Shown here: in pieces, positions 8,891-18,845 of the stretch
Numbering within the stretch: the first letter of the stretch is position 1
Layout of the letters: every line of letters starts with the position of its first letter
Assembly (NCBI GenBank): GCA_016842065.1
Contig: JAEPDS010000007.1
Span: forward strand, 116,215-180,214
Direction of reading: 5' to 3'
DNA from: Candidatus Thiodiazotropha sp. 'RUGA'
GTDB taxonomy: Bacteria > Pseudomonadota > Gammaproteobacteria > Chromatiales > Chromatiaceae
DNA length: 64,000 nucleotides
Notes under the pieces: model-generated
Told to the model about the DNA's origin: nothing
Seen by the model: only the letters and a program-made list of their open reading frames with translations
The model's database searches: none
Program-made: the position numbers and the translations under genes

Positions 8891-10429
8891 ATGGAAAAAA
8901 ACAGAATAATAAGAAATCTCTTCTCGAATTGGACTGGTCTGTTGGTTTCCATCGTCGTATCTTTTTTTCTTGCTCCCTTTGTCGTACACAATCTGGGCAA
9001 TGAGCTGTATGGTGTATGGACCATTATCAATCAGTTTACAGGCTATATGTATCTGTTTGATTTAGGTGTTCGCGAGTCGGTAATCAGGTCCACATCCCAT
9101 TCCCTTGCGAAGAAAGATCCGAAAGCGCTTGAAGAGGTCTTGAGTGCTTCGTTTATCATCTATTTCTTTATCTCGGTTATTACCGTTCTGATCTCAGTTG
9201 TACTCGCACTCTACTTCTCATCGATCTTCGGGGTGGAAGAGGAGGTGGCTGAGGCGGCATCGATTACCGTTCTTCTGGTTGGTGCGACCATAGCGCAGTT
9301 CTTTATTTTTAATATCTTTTCCGGCGTTCTAATGGGCCTGCAGCGCTATGATATCTTTAATGTCGTCAATATTCTGACCACGCTGCTCAAGGCGGCGGCG
9401 TTCGTGGTTCTGTTGAGCAATGGTTATACCATCGTTGCGATGGCTGCCAGTCAGATGGTGCTCGGCTTCCTTGGGGGGCTCTATCTGATGCATGCTGCAA
9501 AAAAGATTGCGGCAACGCAAGGTGTCAGGTTCAAAGTCAGACTGAAAATCGATGCCGTCTTTCGAAAAGTGGCGAGAAAGATTGTCAACTACAGTACATT
9601 TGTATTGATCAACAACCTGGGACAGAAAATCGTATTCATGACAGATGCCATCGTGATTGGTATCTTCATGCCCGTTGCCTCGGTGACCTTCTACGCCATA
9701 GCCGGGACTCTGGTCGAGTACCTGAGACAGCTGGTGGTGGTTACTGCCAGAGTGCTGATGCCGATGGTGGCACGCTACAGCGCTCTGGATGATCATCAGC
9801 GGATCGACAAAACTGTGATTGACGGTTCCAAGCTGACGCTGTTCATCTCCTATCCTGTGGTGTTGGTGTTCATACTCCTTGGTGGAGAGTTTATCGCTCT
9901 ATGGATGGGTGAGGAGTTTCGTGAGTTGTCAGGATTAGTGCTGTTGATTTTGGCGGTTTCGCAAATCTTTTCGGCGCCACATCAAACACTCTCCAGTGTG
10001 TTATATGGTCTGGACAAGCACAAGATGCTCGCTTTCTTCCGGATCGGTGAGGCGATAACCAATCTCGGGTTGAGTATTGTGTTGCTCCATTACTATGGCG
10101 TAGCTGGTGTGGCTCTGGGTACCGCTATTCCACATATCATTCTGACAGCGGTTATTCTGCCGATCTATACAACCAGAGTGATCGGTATGAATCTAACGAA
10201 ATACTATCTGTCGAGTTACCTGAGGCCGACATTGGCAGCGGTACCTTTTCTGTTGATGGTGCTGTACATCAGTCACTATATGGCAATTGGAAGTATGACG
10301 CAGTTTTTTGGTTTGGTGATTGGTGCGTCGATGGTTTACCTCATCATCTCATTTTGGATTATCTTCAATGCCAGTGAGCGCCAACAGATATATCAAAAGA
10401 TTAAGCCTCTATTGGCTAACAGACCCTAA
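8891..10429 (+). CDS. Wzx-type polysaccharide flippase (MATE/MOP superfamily)
   Basis: This 512-residue polytopic membrane protein has about 12-14 hydrophobic segments. The N terminus (NLFSNWTGLLVSIVVSFFLAPFVV) and the GNELYGVWTIINQF stretch are typical of oligosaccharide translocases. Members move lipid-linked repeat units across the inner membrane. It is the only transporter in the cluster. No Wzy polymerase, Wzz regulator, Wza exporter or priming glycosyltransferase is seen nearby, so those parts must lie elsewhere or outside the window. Confidence 0.88.
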   Translation: MEKNRIIRNLFSNWTGLLVSIVVSFFLAPFVVHNLGNELYGVWTIINQFTGYMYLFDLGVRESVIRSTSHSLAKKDPKALEEVLSASFIIYFFISVITVLISVVLALYFSSIFGVEEEVAEAASITVLLVGATIAQFFIFNIFSGVLMGLQRYDIFNVVNILTTLLKAAAFVVLLSNGYTIVAMAASQMVLGFLGGLYLMHAAKKIAATQGVRFKVRLKIDAVFRKVARKIVNYSTFVLINNLGQKIVFMTDAIVIGIFMPVASVTFYAIAGTLVEYLRQLVVVTARVLMPMVARYSALDDHQRIDKTVIDGSKLTLFISYPVVLVFILLGGEFIALWMGEEFRELSGLVLLILAVSQIFSAPHQTLSSVLYGLDKHKMLAFFRIGEAITNLGLSIVLLHYYGVAGVALGTAIPHIILTAVILPIYTTRVIGMNLTKYYLSSYLRPTLAAVPFLLMVLYISHYMAIGSMTQFFGLVIGASMVYLIISFWIIFNASERQQIYQKIKPLLANRP

Positions 10430-10461
10430 GTCATCTTCAGTCGGGAGGTGGACTTGGCGAT

Positions 10462-11610
10462 ATGAGCAGAGGAAAGGTTGTGGATGAGAGAAAAGATAAA
10501 CTGGTAATTCTCGATATTCGGGATTCTCCCTGGTATGACGGCCCGGGGCGTACCATTATCGAGGTTGCCGCCGGACTCCGGCAACAGAATATTGAAATCA
10601 AGATCGCTACTTTCAGATCTGCAGAGAAGAGTGACTCCGACTACCTCACACAGGCAAAAAAGAGAGGCTTGGACTGTTTTGAGATCACAGAAAGCAAGAC
10701 GCTTGATTTCTCAATCATTGGTCAGATTCTGAAGTATAACGAAACCACTCCAATTGACGTTATTCACACACATGATCTTCGGTCTAATCTGTTTGGGCTT
10801 ATTGCGGCTCGAAAATTGAAAATTCCGATCGTATCCACAGCTCATGGCTGGGTGGCGAATAGTTTGAAAAGGAGGCTTCTGCTGTTTGTCGACAAACTGA
10901 TGCTGGCCTACTTTTTTGATCTTGTTATTACCGTTTCCGATAAAACACAGTCGAAGCTCAAAAGAATTCAGCCATTTTCGAAACACTTGGTTACGGTTCG
11001 CAATGCACTCGATACGCAACACTATCGTATCGAGGAGGGCGACGAACTGCGGCAGAGTCTGGGCGTATCCGGCGACACCACGCTGATTGGAAAAATTGGC
11101 AGATTGAGTCCTGAGAAACGTCAGGATCAGTTGCTTTACTCAATCAAGCCGCTGGTGGATGAAGGCTATAAAGTGAAACTGCTTTTGATCGGCATCGGTC
11201 CTGAGGAGGATAACCTGCGTCAGCTGACAGAAAACCTCGGTTTGCAGGATGTTGTTGTATTCGCCGGTTTCATCAAGGAGATGCAGCCGGTCTACAGCGA
11301 ACTGGATCTCGTTATCCAAGCTTCATCAACGGAAGGTATGCCGAATGTGGTACTTGAGTCGATGTTGATGCGGGTGCCGATTATCGCCACTGATGTTGGC
11401 GGTACTTCAGAGATCATCGATAGCGATCGGGTTGGTACCCTTATTGAAGCGGATAATCGTCAGCAGATGACCGATTCGATCCGATCCTTTCTCGATTCTC
11501 CGCAGCAATACTTCGATAAGACTGATAAGGCGGAGCAGAGGATAAGAGAGGAGTTCGATTCAAATATCCGACTGGCTAGAATGGCAGAGATCTATAACAG
11601 CATACTGTAG
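10462..11610 (+). CDS. Glycosyltransferase family 4 protein
   Basis: This 382-residue GT-B protein has an N-terminal acceptor lobe (YDGPGRTIIEVAAGL, VIHTHDLRSNLFGL, STAHGW). Its C-terminal nucleotide-sugar lobe includes IGRLSPEKRQDQL, LIGIGPEEDNL and the signature ASSTEGMPNVVLESM with its EGMP...E donor-binding glutamates. It should be a retaining enzyme that adds a hexose-type sugar to the growing repeat unit at the inner face of the membrane. A GGGAGG ribosome site lies at 10443-10448, rather far from the ATG. It follows the flippase after 32 bases. Confidence 0.9.
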   Translation: MSRGKVVDERKDKLVILDIRDSPWYDGPGRTIIEVAAGLRQQNIEIKIATFRSAEKSDSDYLTQAKKRGLDCFEITESKTLDFSIIGQILKYNETTPIDVIHTHDLRSNLFGLIAARKLKIPIVSTAHGWVANSLKRRLLLFVDKLMLAYFFDLVITVSDKTQSKLKRIQPFSKHLVTVRNALDTQHYRIEEGDELRQSLGVSGDTTLIGKIGRLSPEKRQDQLLYSIKPLVDEGYKVKLLLIGIGPEEDNLRQLTENLGLQDVVVFAGFIKEMQPVYSELDLVIQASSTEGMPNVVLESMLMRVPIIATDVGGTSEIIDSDRVGTLIEADNRQQMTDSIRSFLDSPQQYFDKTDKAEQRIREEFDSNIRLARMAEIYNSIL

Positions 11611-11652
11611 TGGGCTTCATCCAGTCTTGATCCGGCCTCAACATTCAGCGGG

Positions 11653-12600
11653 TCAACAAAGCCTGAACAGACACTTAATGATCGAAATGCTTCTGCCAAG
11701 GTAGTAGAAGTAGAAAATTCCACTATTGACTGCGATCAGCACCATGTTTGCCCCATATTTGTAGAGCGCTGATGAGAATAACAGCAACACAATCAGCAGA
11801 GCAGAGAGCTGGGTAATCTGATACGACTGTAAAACAAGGGCAACAATTAGCACCAGGTGCAGAATCAGAAAAATATTGGTGGCCAGCTGAACATTGGAAC
11901 AGCAGATGACATCGATGAATCGGCTCGTTCTGGTACCATGCCAGGCTTCCCGTTTTACAAAGGTAAACAGATCGTTCGGGTAGCCGTGATGCAGAACCTT
12001 CAGTTTCGGATTGTTGGCGATCGAAGCGTTATGCTCTGTCTTGGCTCGAACGGAAAGATCCGTGTCTTCACCGGTAACAAGTTCTGGGTCGAAGCCCTGC
12101 AGCTTGGAAAACAGCTCCTTATGAATTATAAGGTGACCGCTGTTGACATAGTTGCTGGAGTGTCCCGCATTGTCAGTAAACCAGTATTTCTCCAAGTAGT
12201 TATCCGGATTGGCGATACTGCACTTTGATCCCGTCAGAATGTTACTGTTCTCCTCCAGCAGTTTGCGTGTATGGGGAAACTCCTCTGCCCAGTCTTCAGT
12301 CAGTTCGATATCTCCATCAAGAAATATGTAGATCGTGCCTCTACTGGCAGCAACACCGGCATTACGTAAGGCCGAGACATTCAGTTCGGGTTCTAGCAGA
12401 ACAGTGGCTCCTTTAGTCTCAGCAATTGAACGGGTTTGATCGTCGGAACCGTTGTCTACCACAATGATTTCATAGGTGTCTTGCTGGTTGTGCCGCTGGA
12501 TGGAGTCGATCAATCTGCCAATATTGTCGGCTTCATTCATCGTTGGGATAATGAATGAGAGCGCAATATCCGGATTGTTGGCTTCTGATGTCGATTCCAT
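11653..12600 (-). CDS. Glycosyltransferase family 2 protein with C-terminal membrane segments
   Basis: This 315-residue protein has a GT-A core: SFIIPTMNEADNIGRL and VDNGSDDQT at the start, then IFLDGDIEL supplying the metal-binding DxD, and TGEDTDLSVRA as the acceptor-side acidic motif. Hydrophobic segments follow at about residues 230-300. It is the only minus-strand gene of the polysaccharide cluster and converges on the GT4 gene. It likely adds a sugar in the same pathway, inferred from position. Substrates are unknown. Confidence 0.88.
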   Translation of the reverse strand: MESTSEANNPDIALSFIIPTMNEADNIGRLIDSIQRHNQQDTYEIIVVDNGSDDQTRSIAETKGATVLLEPELNVSALRNAGVAASRGTIYIFLDGDIELTEDWAEEFPHTRKLLEENSNILTGSKCSIANPDNYLEKYWFTDNAGHSSNYVNSGHLIIHKELFSKLQGFDPELVTGEDTDLSVRAKTEHNASIANNPKLKVLHHGYPNDLFTFVKREAWHGTRTSRFIDVICCSNVQLATNIFLILHLVLIVALVLQSYQITQLSALLIVLLLFSSALYKYGANMVLIAVNSGIFYFYYLGRSISIIKCLFRLC

Positions 12601-12985
12601 CGGTGCTATTCACTCAAGCTTAGCGATCACTTTCGAAAAGGGTGCGGAGATTATATGGCAATATATCGTATGCAGCCGGCAGATTCCAAACCAATGGCCG
12701 GTGGCGGAGTCTCTGTCTGGACCCAGCCACTTATTCTGACCACAAATGACTCTTTTCAGGTCTGATCAGTGATCTCTGGAGCCGCTCTTTCCGGATAAAA
12801 AAGTACCTGTGCAAAAGGCTTTCAGAGGGAGCCTCTGGATTTCAGTTTTGCAACCGGTGAACTCTGCCGAGGTGGCAGGAGTGCTGGGTATCGTACTCAG
12901 TCGACTATTACAAAATAGCGTTGAAAATGGCATAATCGCTGGCGATTTCGAGATAGAATTACCACACTTCACTTGCAGAGATACT
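12601..12985. other. Divergent intergenic region between two GT2 genes
   Basis: This 385-base stretch separates two divergent glycosyltransferase genes and should hold both promoters. A reading frame in phase with the next gene extends back to 12809, but its residues are not typical of the family. I treat it as untranslated. No repeat or terminator is evident. Confidence 0.45.
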
Positions 12986-14119
12986 ATGGAATTTGTGCTT
13001 TGGGGCTCATTCTTGCTGGTCTTTTACGCCTATTTCGGCTATCCGTTTCTGTTGATGGCGATCAATAGAGTCAGTCGCGGCATCGATTACAAATCTCTCC
13101 AATACCCAGAGAATCTCTCAGTTACTCTCATCATCCCGGTACACAATGAAGAGGCGGTGATCGGGCGCAAGCTCGACAACACAAAAGCGCTGAATTTTTC
13201 CGGTAACCTGCAGGTCCTGATCGTTTCCGATGGCTCTTCGGACAATACCGTACAGATCGTAAAGGAGTTTCAGGGAATCGATAACCTGACCTTTATCGAA
13301 CTTGAGGAGCGAAAAGGCAAGGCGAATGCTCTGAATGCGGGGCTGCAGGCCGCCAGCGGCGATATCATCGTCTTTTCGGATGCCTCGATCATGTTTGATG
13401 CCGAAGCGATCACCGAGATCGTTCGTCCATTTGCCTTGCCGGAGATGGGTTGCGTGTCGGGTGAGGACCTTATCGAGGGAGGCAGTGGTGAGGGATTGTA
13501 TGGAAAGTATGAACTCTTCTTACGCAAACAGGAGTCGGTCACCGGCTCGATCGTCGGCGCGAGCGGCTCGCTCTATGCGCAGAGAAAGGCGATTGTCACC
13601 CCCTTCATTGAGGGTGTCGCTCCCGACTTTTACTCGGTTCTGAATACCGTAGAGCAGGGTTATCGGGCGATCTCGATCTCCGAGTCGTTTGGCTATATGA
13701 AGGCGGCTGAATCCCATAAGGATGAGTTCAACCGTAAAGTGCGTACCTTGATTCGTGGCATTACCGCTCTGTTCAAGAAAGCCAAGCTGTTAAACCCGCT
13801 CAACTATCCTCGCTTCTCTCTCTATTTGATCTCACACAAACTGGCCAGATGGCTGGTGCCGTTTTTCCTCATCTCACTGCTGGTCAGCAATCTGTTTTTG
13901 CTGGATAGTCCCTTCTACCTGTTGTTTCTGCTGTTACAGCTTCTGTTTTACGCGGTTGCTGCGGTGGCGGCATTCAGCGAACCGTTGCAGAAAGCAGTAC
14001 CATTGGTGAAATTGCCGCTGTTCTTCGTCTCGGTGAACGTGTCGATTCTGGCGGCCTGGCTAAAATACCTCTCTGGAACCCGGCAGGAGATCTGGACCCC
14101 GACCAAACGCTCCGAGTGA
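12986..14119 (+). CDS. Membrane-associated glycosyltransferase family 2 protein
   Basis: The protein is 377 residues from the ATG at 12986. That start gives MEFVLWGSFLLVFYAYFGYP, a normal N-terminal membrane segment for this family; an upstream in-frame extension to 12809 is probably not used. The GT-A core includes LIIPVHNEEAVIGRKLDN, VSDGSSDNT, KGKANALNAGL and FSDASIMF, and an RKVRTLIRG motif follows. Three or so hydrophobic segments close the protein (about 285-365). It resembles processive or hyaluronan-synthase-like GT2 enzymes of the inner membrane. It is likely the last gene of the surface polysaccharide cluster. Confidence 0.87.
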   Translation: MEFVLWGSFLLVFYAYFGYPFLLMAINRVSRGIDYKSLQYPENLSVTLIIPVHNEEAVIGRKLDNTKALNFSGNLQVLIVSDGSSDNTVQIVKEFQGIDNLTFIELEERKGKANALNAGLQAASGDIIVFSDASIMFDAEAITEIVRPFALPEMGCVSGEDLIEGGSGEGLYGKYELFLRKQESVTGSIVGASGSLYAQRKAIVTPFIEGVAPDFYSVLNTVEQGYRAISISESFGYMKAAESHKDEFNRKVRTLIRGITALFKKAKLLNPLNYPRFSLYLISHKLARWLVPFFLISLLVSNLFLLDSPFYLLFLLLQLLFYAVAAVAAFSEPLQKAVPLVKLPLFFVSVNVSILAAWLKYLSGTRQEIWTPTKRSE

Positions 14120-14235
14120 GTTGGCTTGTTTCCGGCTCGATCAAACTCATCGGATCGAGGGATTCAGGCACTGAAGTGGTTGCCCCATTGAATCCTCGAA
14201 TTCCTGTTTACACCATCCATTTATAGGGCTTTGAT

Positions 14236-15078
14236 ATGAAATATGTAGGTGCACATGTGAGTGCTTCCGGAGGGGTACAAAACGCGCCGCTTAATGCCAA
14301 GGAGATCGGCGCCAAAGCATTCGCTCTGTTCACCAAGAATCAGCGTCAATGGCGTGCAAAACCGTTGACTGAGGATATCATCGAAATGTTTCAGAACAAC
14401 CTCAGTGAGGTTGGAATTGAGAGCCGGCATGTACTGCCTCATGATAGCTATCTGATCAATCTGGGGCATCCCGAAAGTGAGGGTCTGGAGAAATCGAGAA
14501 AAGCTTTCCTTGATGAACTGCAGCGCTGTGAGCAGCTGGGGTTGTCGCTGTTGAATTTTCACCCGGGCGCGACGCTGAGAAAAATCGAGGAGAGTGAGAG
14601 TCTTCAGCGGGTAGCCGACTCGATCAACTGGTGTCTGGAGCAGACTCAGGGGGTGACCGCTGTGATCGAAAACACCGCAGGACAGGGAAGCACCCTCGGT
14701 TATCAATTTGAACACCTTGCCCAGATCATCGATCAGGTTGAGGACAAGAGTCGAATCGGGGTCTGTCTCGATACCTGCCATACCTTTGTGGCGGGTTACG
14801 ATATGCGGACTGCCGCTGACTGTGACAAAACCTTTGCAGAATTCGAAAAAGTGGTGGGGTTTCAATACCTACGGGGTATGCACCTGAACGACAGTAAACC
14901 GGAGCTGGGCGCAAGGGTTGATCGCCACCATAGCCTGGGTCAGGGTAAGCTGGGTTGGGAGGTGTTCCGTTATATCATGCAGGATCAGCGGTTTAGTGAT
15001 ATTCCACTGATTCTTGAGACGATTGATGACAGCCTCTGGGCCGAGGAGATCACCAGCCTGTATGGGTTTCAGAAGTAA
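14236..15078 (+). CDS. nfo: Deoxyribonuclease IV (AP endonuclease IV)
   Basis: This 280-residue TIM-barrel enzyme cuts DNA 5' to abasic sites in base excision repair. The family start [14 protein letters not shown] is clear. Zinc-site motifs are visible: [43 protein letters not shown] and PLILETID. Length equals that of E. coli Nfo (285). It stands alone, downstream of the polysaccharide cluster and 74 bases before an unknown gene. Confidence 0.97.
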   Translation: MKYVGAHVSASGGVQNAPLNAKEIGAKAFALFTKNQRQWRAKPLTEDIIEMFQNNLSEVGIESRHVLPHDSYLINLGHPESEGLEKSRKAFLDELQRCEQLGLSLLNFHPGATLRKIEESESLQRVADSINWCLEQTQGVTAVIENTAGQGSTLGYQFEHLAQIIDQVEDKSRIGVCLDTCHTFVAGYDMRTAADCDKTFAEFEKVVGFQYLRGMHLNDSKPELGARVDRHHSLGQGKLGWEVFRYIMQDQRFSDIPLILETIDDSLWAEEITSLYGFQK

Positions 15079-15151
15079 ATTATTTGGCCACTGCACTATA
15101 AATGGGTAAAATTGCGCGCCTGGATACTAAAGGAAGTTACAGGATGTTGCG

Positions 15152-15952
15152 ATGTCTCTGTTGGAAAATCTGAAACAGGAAGCCCGTAAAAGACAAGAGG
15201 ACGACAGCGCCGATTGTGAGGCGACCAGGCTGGAATCCCTCTACCAGTCCCAATTCAAACCCTCGATGCAGTCAATTCTGAAGTATCTCTCCGAGTTGAC
15301 GGATCAACTGAAAATTCTCGACCATGAAGTACGCCACCAGTATGAGATGCCGGGACTGGGTCCGGTAGCCGGTCTGCGCCATACCGAGTATGTGGTCAAT
15401 GCAGACAGTTCAGACAACACCCGGGTTGTCCGCTTGCGTTTCCAGTGTGTTTCAGACAGTGAACAGACCTTTGCCATTACTCCCAAGAGCAAGGCGGATG
15501 AGGCTTGTGCCTTCCTCGATAGCCAGACCATGCGCTATACCGAGTGGCCAATTCGTGATCATCAGCAGCAGGTGGTTGGGCTGAATCTGCAGTTACCGGT
15601 CGTGGTCAAAGTGAATTTTGTTTTTCAGGCCGATCCGGAGCTGGGGTCGATCCGAATCTTCATCTCCAATTTCAGAGGCTTCAAGGTTGAAAAGAGCCTG
15701 ATCCAGCCGCACAAAGTGGATGATGCCTGGCTCGACAACCTGGGGCACTATATCCTGCGCAACCGGGCGGATATGTACGATCTGCAGATCGAAGATTCGG
15801 CTAAGGATGCGATTCGCCAACGTCTCCAGGAGGCTAAACAGCAACGGCAGCTGGAGCTACAGGAGGCACTTGCCCGTGAGCGGCTGGAACTGCAGCAGCA
15901 ATCGAGCAAGTCGCTGCTGGGAAAATTGAAATCGCTAACTGACAGGCTCTGA
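15152..15952 (+). CDS. Unrecognised protein with C-terminal coiled coil
   Basis: I do not recognise this 266-residue protein. It has no signal peptide or membrane segment. The first 60 residues and the last 60 are charged and helical. The C-terminal part (about 213-255) is rich in Q, E, L and R and should form a coiled coil. The middle (about 70-200) alternates hydrophobic and polar residues as a beta-rich domain would. It follows nfo by 73 bases on the same strand and may be co-transcribed. The reading frame is well used and long, so it is very likely a real gene, but no function can be given. Confidence 0.75.
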   Translation: MSLLENLKQEARKRQEDDSADCEATRLESLYQSQFKPSMQSILKYLSELTDQLKILDHEVRHQYEMPGLGPVAGLRHTEYVVNADSSDNTRVVRLRFQCVSDSEQTFAITPKSKADEACAFLDSQTMRYTEWPIRDHQQQVVGLNLQLPVVVKVNFVFQADPELGSIRIFISNFRGFKVEKSLIQPHKVDDAWLDNLGHYILRNRADMYDLQIEDSAKDAIRQRLQEAKQQRQLELQEALARERLELQQQSSKSLLGKLKSLTDRL

Positions 15953-16062
15953 CGTCACGCTGCACTGCTAGAGCATTTTTGCCTTCAGCCAATCCTCTCC
16001 CGATGTTTTATGGCTTCCCCTGACAACTTGTCAGCTAGCACTTTTTCACATAGGCTCAGGGA

Positions 16063-18225
16063 ATGGTCAATTCCGGTAAATCATTACGCTGGTGGGTCGT
16101 TGCTGGGCTGTTGCTGCTGCAGTTTACAATCCCGTCGCTGCTGTATGCCGATATGGTGCGTATCGGTGTCTTGAGCCATCGTGGGGACCAGGCAACGCTG
16201 AGGAATTGGGGGCCAACCGCAGAGTACCTCCATAGCAGCATTCCCGAACACGATTTCATCATCCGGCCATTGAAATTCGATGATGTGAATCCTGCTGTAT
16301 CAGCCGGCGAAGTCGATTTTGTGCTGGTTAATCCTGGAATCTATGTCAACCTGGAGGTGAAATACCGGGTTTCACGCATAGCCACTCTCTATAATCGGCG
16401 CAACGATGTGCCGTACAAAATCTTTGGCGGGGTCATCTTCACCCGTCAGGATCATGCCGAGATAAACACGCTGGCTGATCTTCGCGGTCATACCATGATG
16501 GCGGTCTACGATACCTCGCTGGGTGGTTTCCAGATGGCCATGCGGGAGATGGTCGAGCAGGGCATAGATCCCTATACTGATTTGAAAGCGCTCCGCTGGG
16601 GCGGCATCCATGACCACGTGGTGATGTCGGTGCTGAACGGTGAGGTCGATGTGGGTACGGTGCGTACCGATATTCTCGAACGTATGGCTTCAGCCGGTAC
16701 CATCGAGCTGAAGGATTTCCACATCATCAACCCCCAACAGGTCGAAGAGTTTCCTTTTGCCCTCAGTACCCGGCTCTATCCTGAATGGCCCTTCAGTAAA
16801 GTGGCTCATACAGCCGACACACTCGCCCAGCAGGTTGCGGTTGCACTGCTGAATATGCCACATGATCATCATGCGGCGCTGGCCGGTAAATACGCGGGTT
16901 GGACCATCCCGCTCGACTATCAACCCGTGCATGATCTGTTCATGACCTTGAAGCTGCCGCCCTATCAGTATCTGGGCAAGATAACCCTGGTGGATGCAAT
17001 CAGCCGCTACCGCTACTGGTTGCTGGGTGGTCTGCTGATGCTGCTGTTCATGGTGGTGCTGACCCTCAAGGTAATGCGCCTCAATCAGGAGCTGAAAAAG
17101 GCCAAGGATCGTCTCGAGCTGCAACATGAGCTGATTCTCGATTCGGTGGCGGACGGTATCTATGGGGTGGATATGAATGGGCGCTCAACCTTTTTCAATA
17201 AGGCCGCAGAGCGGATTACCGGTTGGGGGGCGGAAGATGTGATCGGCCATAACCAGCATGAGATATTGCACCACTCCCATGAAGACGGCTCTCCCCATCG
17301 GGCGGTCGACTGCCCGGTCTATCAGACCTTTCGTGACAATCAGCCGCGCTTTATTTCGGACGATGTCTTCTGGCGCAAGGACAGCACCAGTTTCCCGGTG
17401 GAGTACAGCAGTACTCCGATCAGGGATGAAGGGGGCAAGACCATCGGTAGCGTGGTGGTGTTCAGGGATATCACGATGCGCAAACGGGCCGAGGAGGAGG
17501 CGCGCCAACATCAGATCGAGCTGGCGCGTGCCGGTAGGCTCAGTACCCTTGGTGAGATGGCATCCGGCATTGCCCATGAGTTGAATCAGCCGTTGACGGC
17601 CATTTCGACCAATGCCCAGGCGAGTATGCGTATCCTGGAGGCCGATCCGTCCAACACCACTGTCTGTGTGGATGTCATGGAGCGGATTGCCGCACAGGCC
17701 GATCGGGCCGGTGAGATTATCCGTCAACTGAGGCGGTTTGTGCGCAAAGAGCCCCTGGAGAGCTCCCAGGTGGACGTCAATGTTCTGGTGAATGCGGTTG
17801 CGGTATTGATCCGGCCCGACATCACCCGTGCCGATGTACGGTTGATACTGGATATGCAGCAGCCGCTGCCAACGGTGCTGGTACAGCCGATTCAGATCGA
17901 ACAGGTGATACTCAATCTGGCAAGGAATGCGATTGAGGCGCTCTCTGAACTGCACGATCGGGAGCGGGTGCTGCATATCGGCACCCGGCAGCAACCTGGT
18001 GGGATAATCCACCTCTGGGTGAGGGACAACGGGCCCGGTATCAAACCGGAGCTGGAAACAACCCTGTTCGATCCCTTCGTGACGGGGAAGTCGGATGGTA
18101 TGGGACTGGGGCTCTCAATCAGTTACGGGATCATCGAGGCACACGGTGGTAAACTGTCGATCAATCCTGACTATCGGGACGGTGCCGAGTTCAGTTTCAA
18201 TTTACCCATCGGGGAGGTTGCGTAA
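16063..18225 (+). CDS. TtrS-like sensor histidine kinase (PhnD-type periplasmic domain, PAS, HisKA, HATPase)
   Basis: This 720-residue inner-membrane kinase has a signal/TM segment (about 10-29), a PhnD-like type 2 periplasmic binding domain (about 30-300), a second TM (about 317-337), a PAS domain (about 355-480), HisKA with H505 in ASGIAHELNQPL, and an HATPase domain (NLARNAIEAL, DNGPGI, GMGLGLSIS). This layout is that of TtrS, the tetrathionate sensor, though the ligand cannot be read from sequence. The response-regulator gene starts 5 bases later. soxB lies downstream on the same strand, which makes a reduced or intermediate sulfur compound an attractive signal; that is inference. Confidence 0.88.
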   Translation: MVNSGKSLRWWVVAGLLLLQFTIPSLLYADMVRIGVLSHRGDQATLRNWGPTAEYLHSSIPEHDFIIRPLKFDDVNPAVSAGEVDFVLVNPGIYVNLEVKYRVSRIATLYNRRNDVPYKIFGGVIFTRQDHAEINTLADLRGHTMMAVYDTSLGGFQMAMREMVEQGIDPYTDLKALRWGGIHDHVVMSVLNGEVDVGTVRTDILERMASAGTIELKDFHIINPQQVEEFPFALSTRLYPEWPFSKVAHTADTLAQQVAVALLNMPHDHHAALAGKYAGWTIPLDYQPVHDLFMTLKLPPYQYLGKITLVDAISRYRYWLLGGLLMLLFMVVLTLKVMRLNQELKKAKDRLELQHELILDSVADGIYGVDMNGRSTFFNKAAERITGWGAEDVIGHNQHEILHHSHEDGSPHRAVDCPVYQTFRDNQPRFISDDVFWRKDSTSFPVEYSSTPIRDEGGKTIGSVVVFRDITMRKRAEEEARQHQIELARAGRLSTLGEMASGIAHELNQPLTAISTNAQASMRILEADPSNTTVCVDVMERIAAQADRAGEIIRQLRRFVRKEPLESSQVDVNVLVNAVAVLIRPDITRADVRLILDMQQPLPTVLVQPIQIEQVILNLARNAIEALSELHDRERVLHIGTRQQPGGIIHLWVRDNGPGIKPELETTLFDPFVTGKSDGMGLGLSISYGIIEAHGGKLSINPDYRDGAEFSFNLPIGEVA

Positions 18226-18230
18226 AAACC

Positions 18231-18845
18231 ATGGATCAGACCACGCCAACAGTCTATGTAGTGGACGATGACGAAGAGGTGCGTAGCGCTCTGAAGTTGT
18301 TGTTCGAATCGGTTGGCTTGCCGGTGGTCTGCTTTGCCTCCGCACTGGAGTATCTCGATCGCTTCGATGAGTCCCTGCCGGGTTGTCTGGTAGTGGATAT
18401 CCGCATGCCGGGTATGAGCGGTCTGGATATGCAGGAGAAGCTGAATGAGCTGCCGCTGCATCCTCCGGTAATCATCATTACCGGGCATGGCGATGTGCCA
18501 ATGGCGGTGCGTGCGGTTCAGGCGGGTGCAGTGGATTTTATTGAAAAACCGTTTCGTGACCAGATTCTGCTCGACAGTGTCCACCGGGCGATCGAAATGG
18601 ATGCGGAGAAGCGGGGAGAGGCCTCCAGGCTGTCTGAGATCCGTGACCATCTGAATCAACTGACACCCAGGGAGCGGGAAGTACTCGATCTGGTTATCAG
18701 CGGTATGCGGAATAAAAATATCTCTGAGCAGCTTGGGATCACCCTGTCGACCGTGGAAGCCCATCGCTCCCGGGTGATGGAGAAGATGCAGGCCGACTCA
18801 CTCTCACATCTGATGCGGATGATGCTGACCCTGGAGAATGAGTAG
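18231..18845 (+). CDS. FixJ/TtrR-type two-component response regulator
   Basis: This 204-residue regulator has a receiver domain (about 5-120) with acidic pocket D12-D14, phospho-acceptor D56 in VVDIRMPGM, a conserved Thr in the ITGHGD motif and Lys in EKPF. A LuxR-type helix-turn-helix follows (about 138-198: LTPREREVLDLVISGMRNKNISEQLGI in overall form, ending SRVMEKM). It is the partner of the kinase encoded 5 bases upstream. The FixJ subfamily typically activates genes for anaerobic or alternative-electron-acceptor metabolism. The nearest candidate target is soxB, 580 bases downstream. Confidence 0.92.
   Translation: MDQTTPTVYVVDDDEEVRSALKLLFESVGLPVVCFASALEYLDRFDESLPGCLVVDIRMPGMSGLDMQEKLNELPLHPPVIIITGHGDVPMAVRAVQAGAVDFIEKPFRDQILLDSVHRAIEMDAEKRGEASRLSEIRDHLNQLTPREREVLDLVISGMRNKNISEQLGITLSTVEAHRSRVMEKMQADSLSHLMRMMLTLENE

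Noticed and set aside
12809..12985. N-terminal extension of the GT2 gene at 12986
   Set aside because: The added 59 residues precede the normal first membrane segment of the family and have no ribosome site.
17185..18012. 275-codon antisense frame opposite the sensor kinase
   Set aside because: It lies wholly within the kinase gene; its His/Gln-rich composition is typical of a shadow frame.
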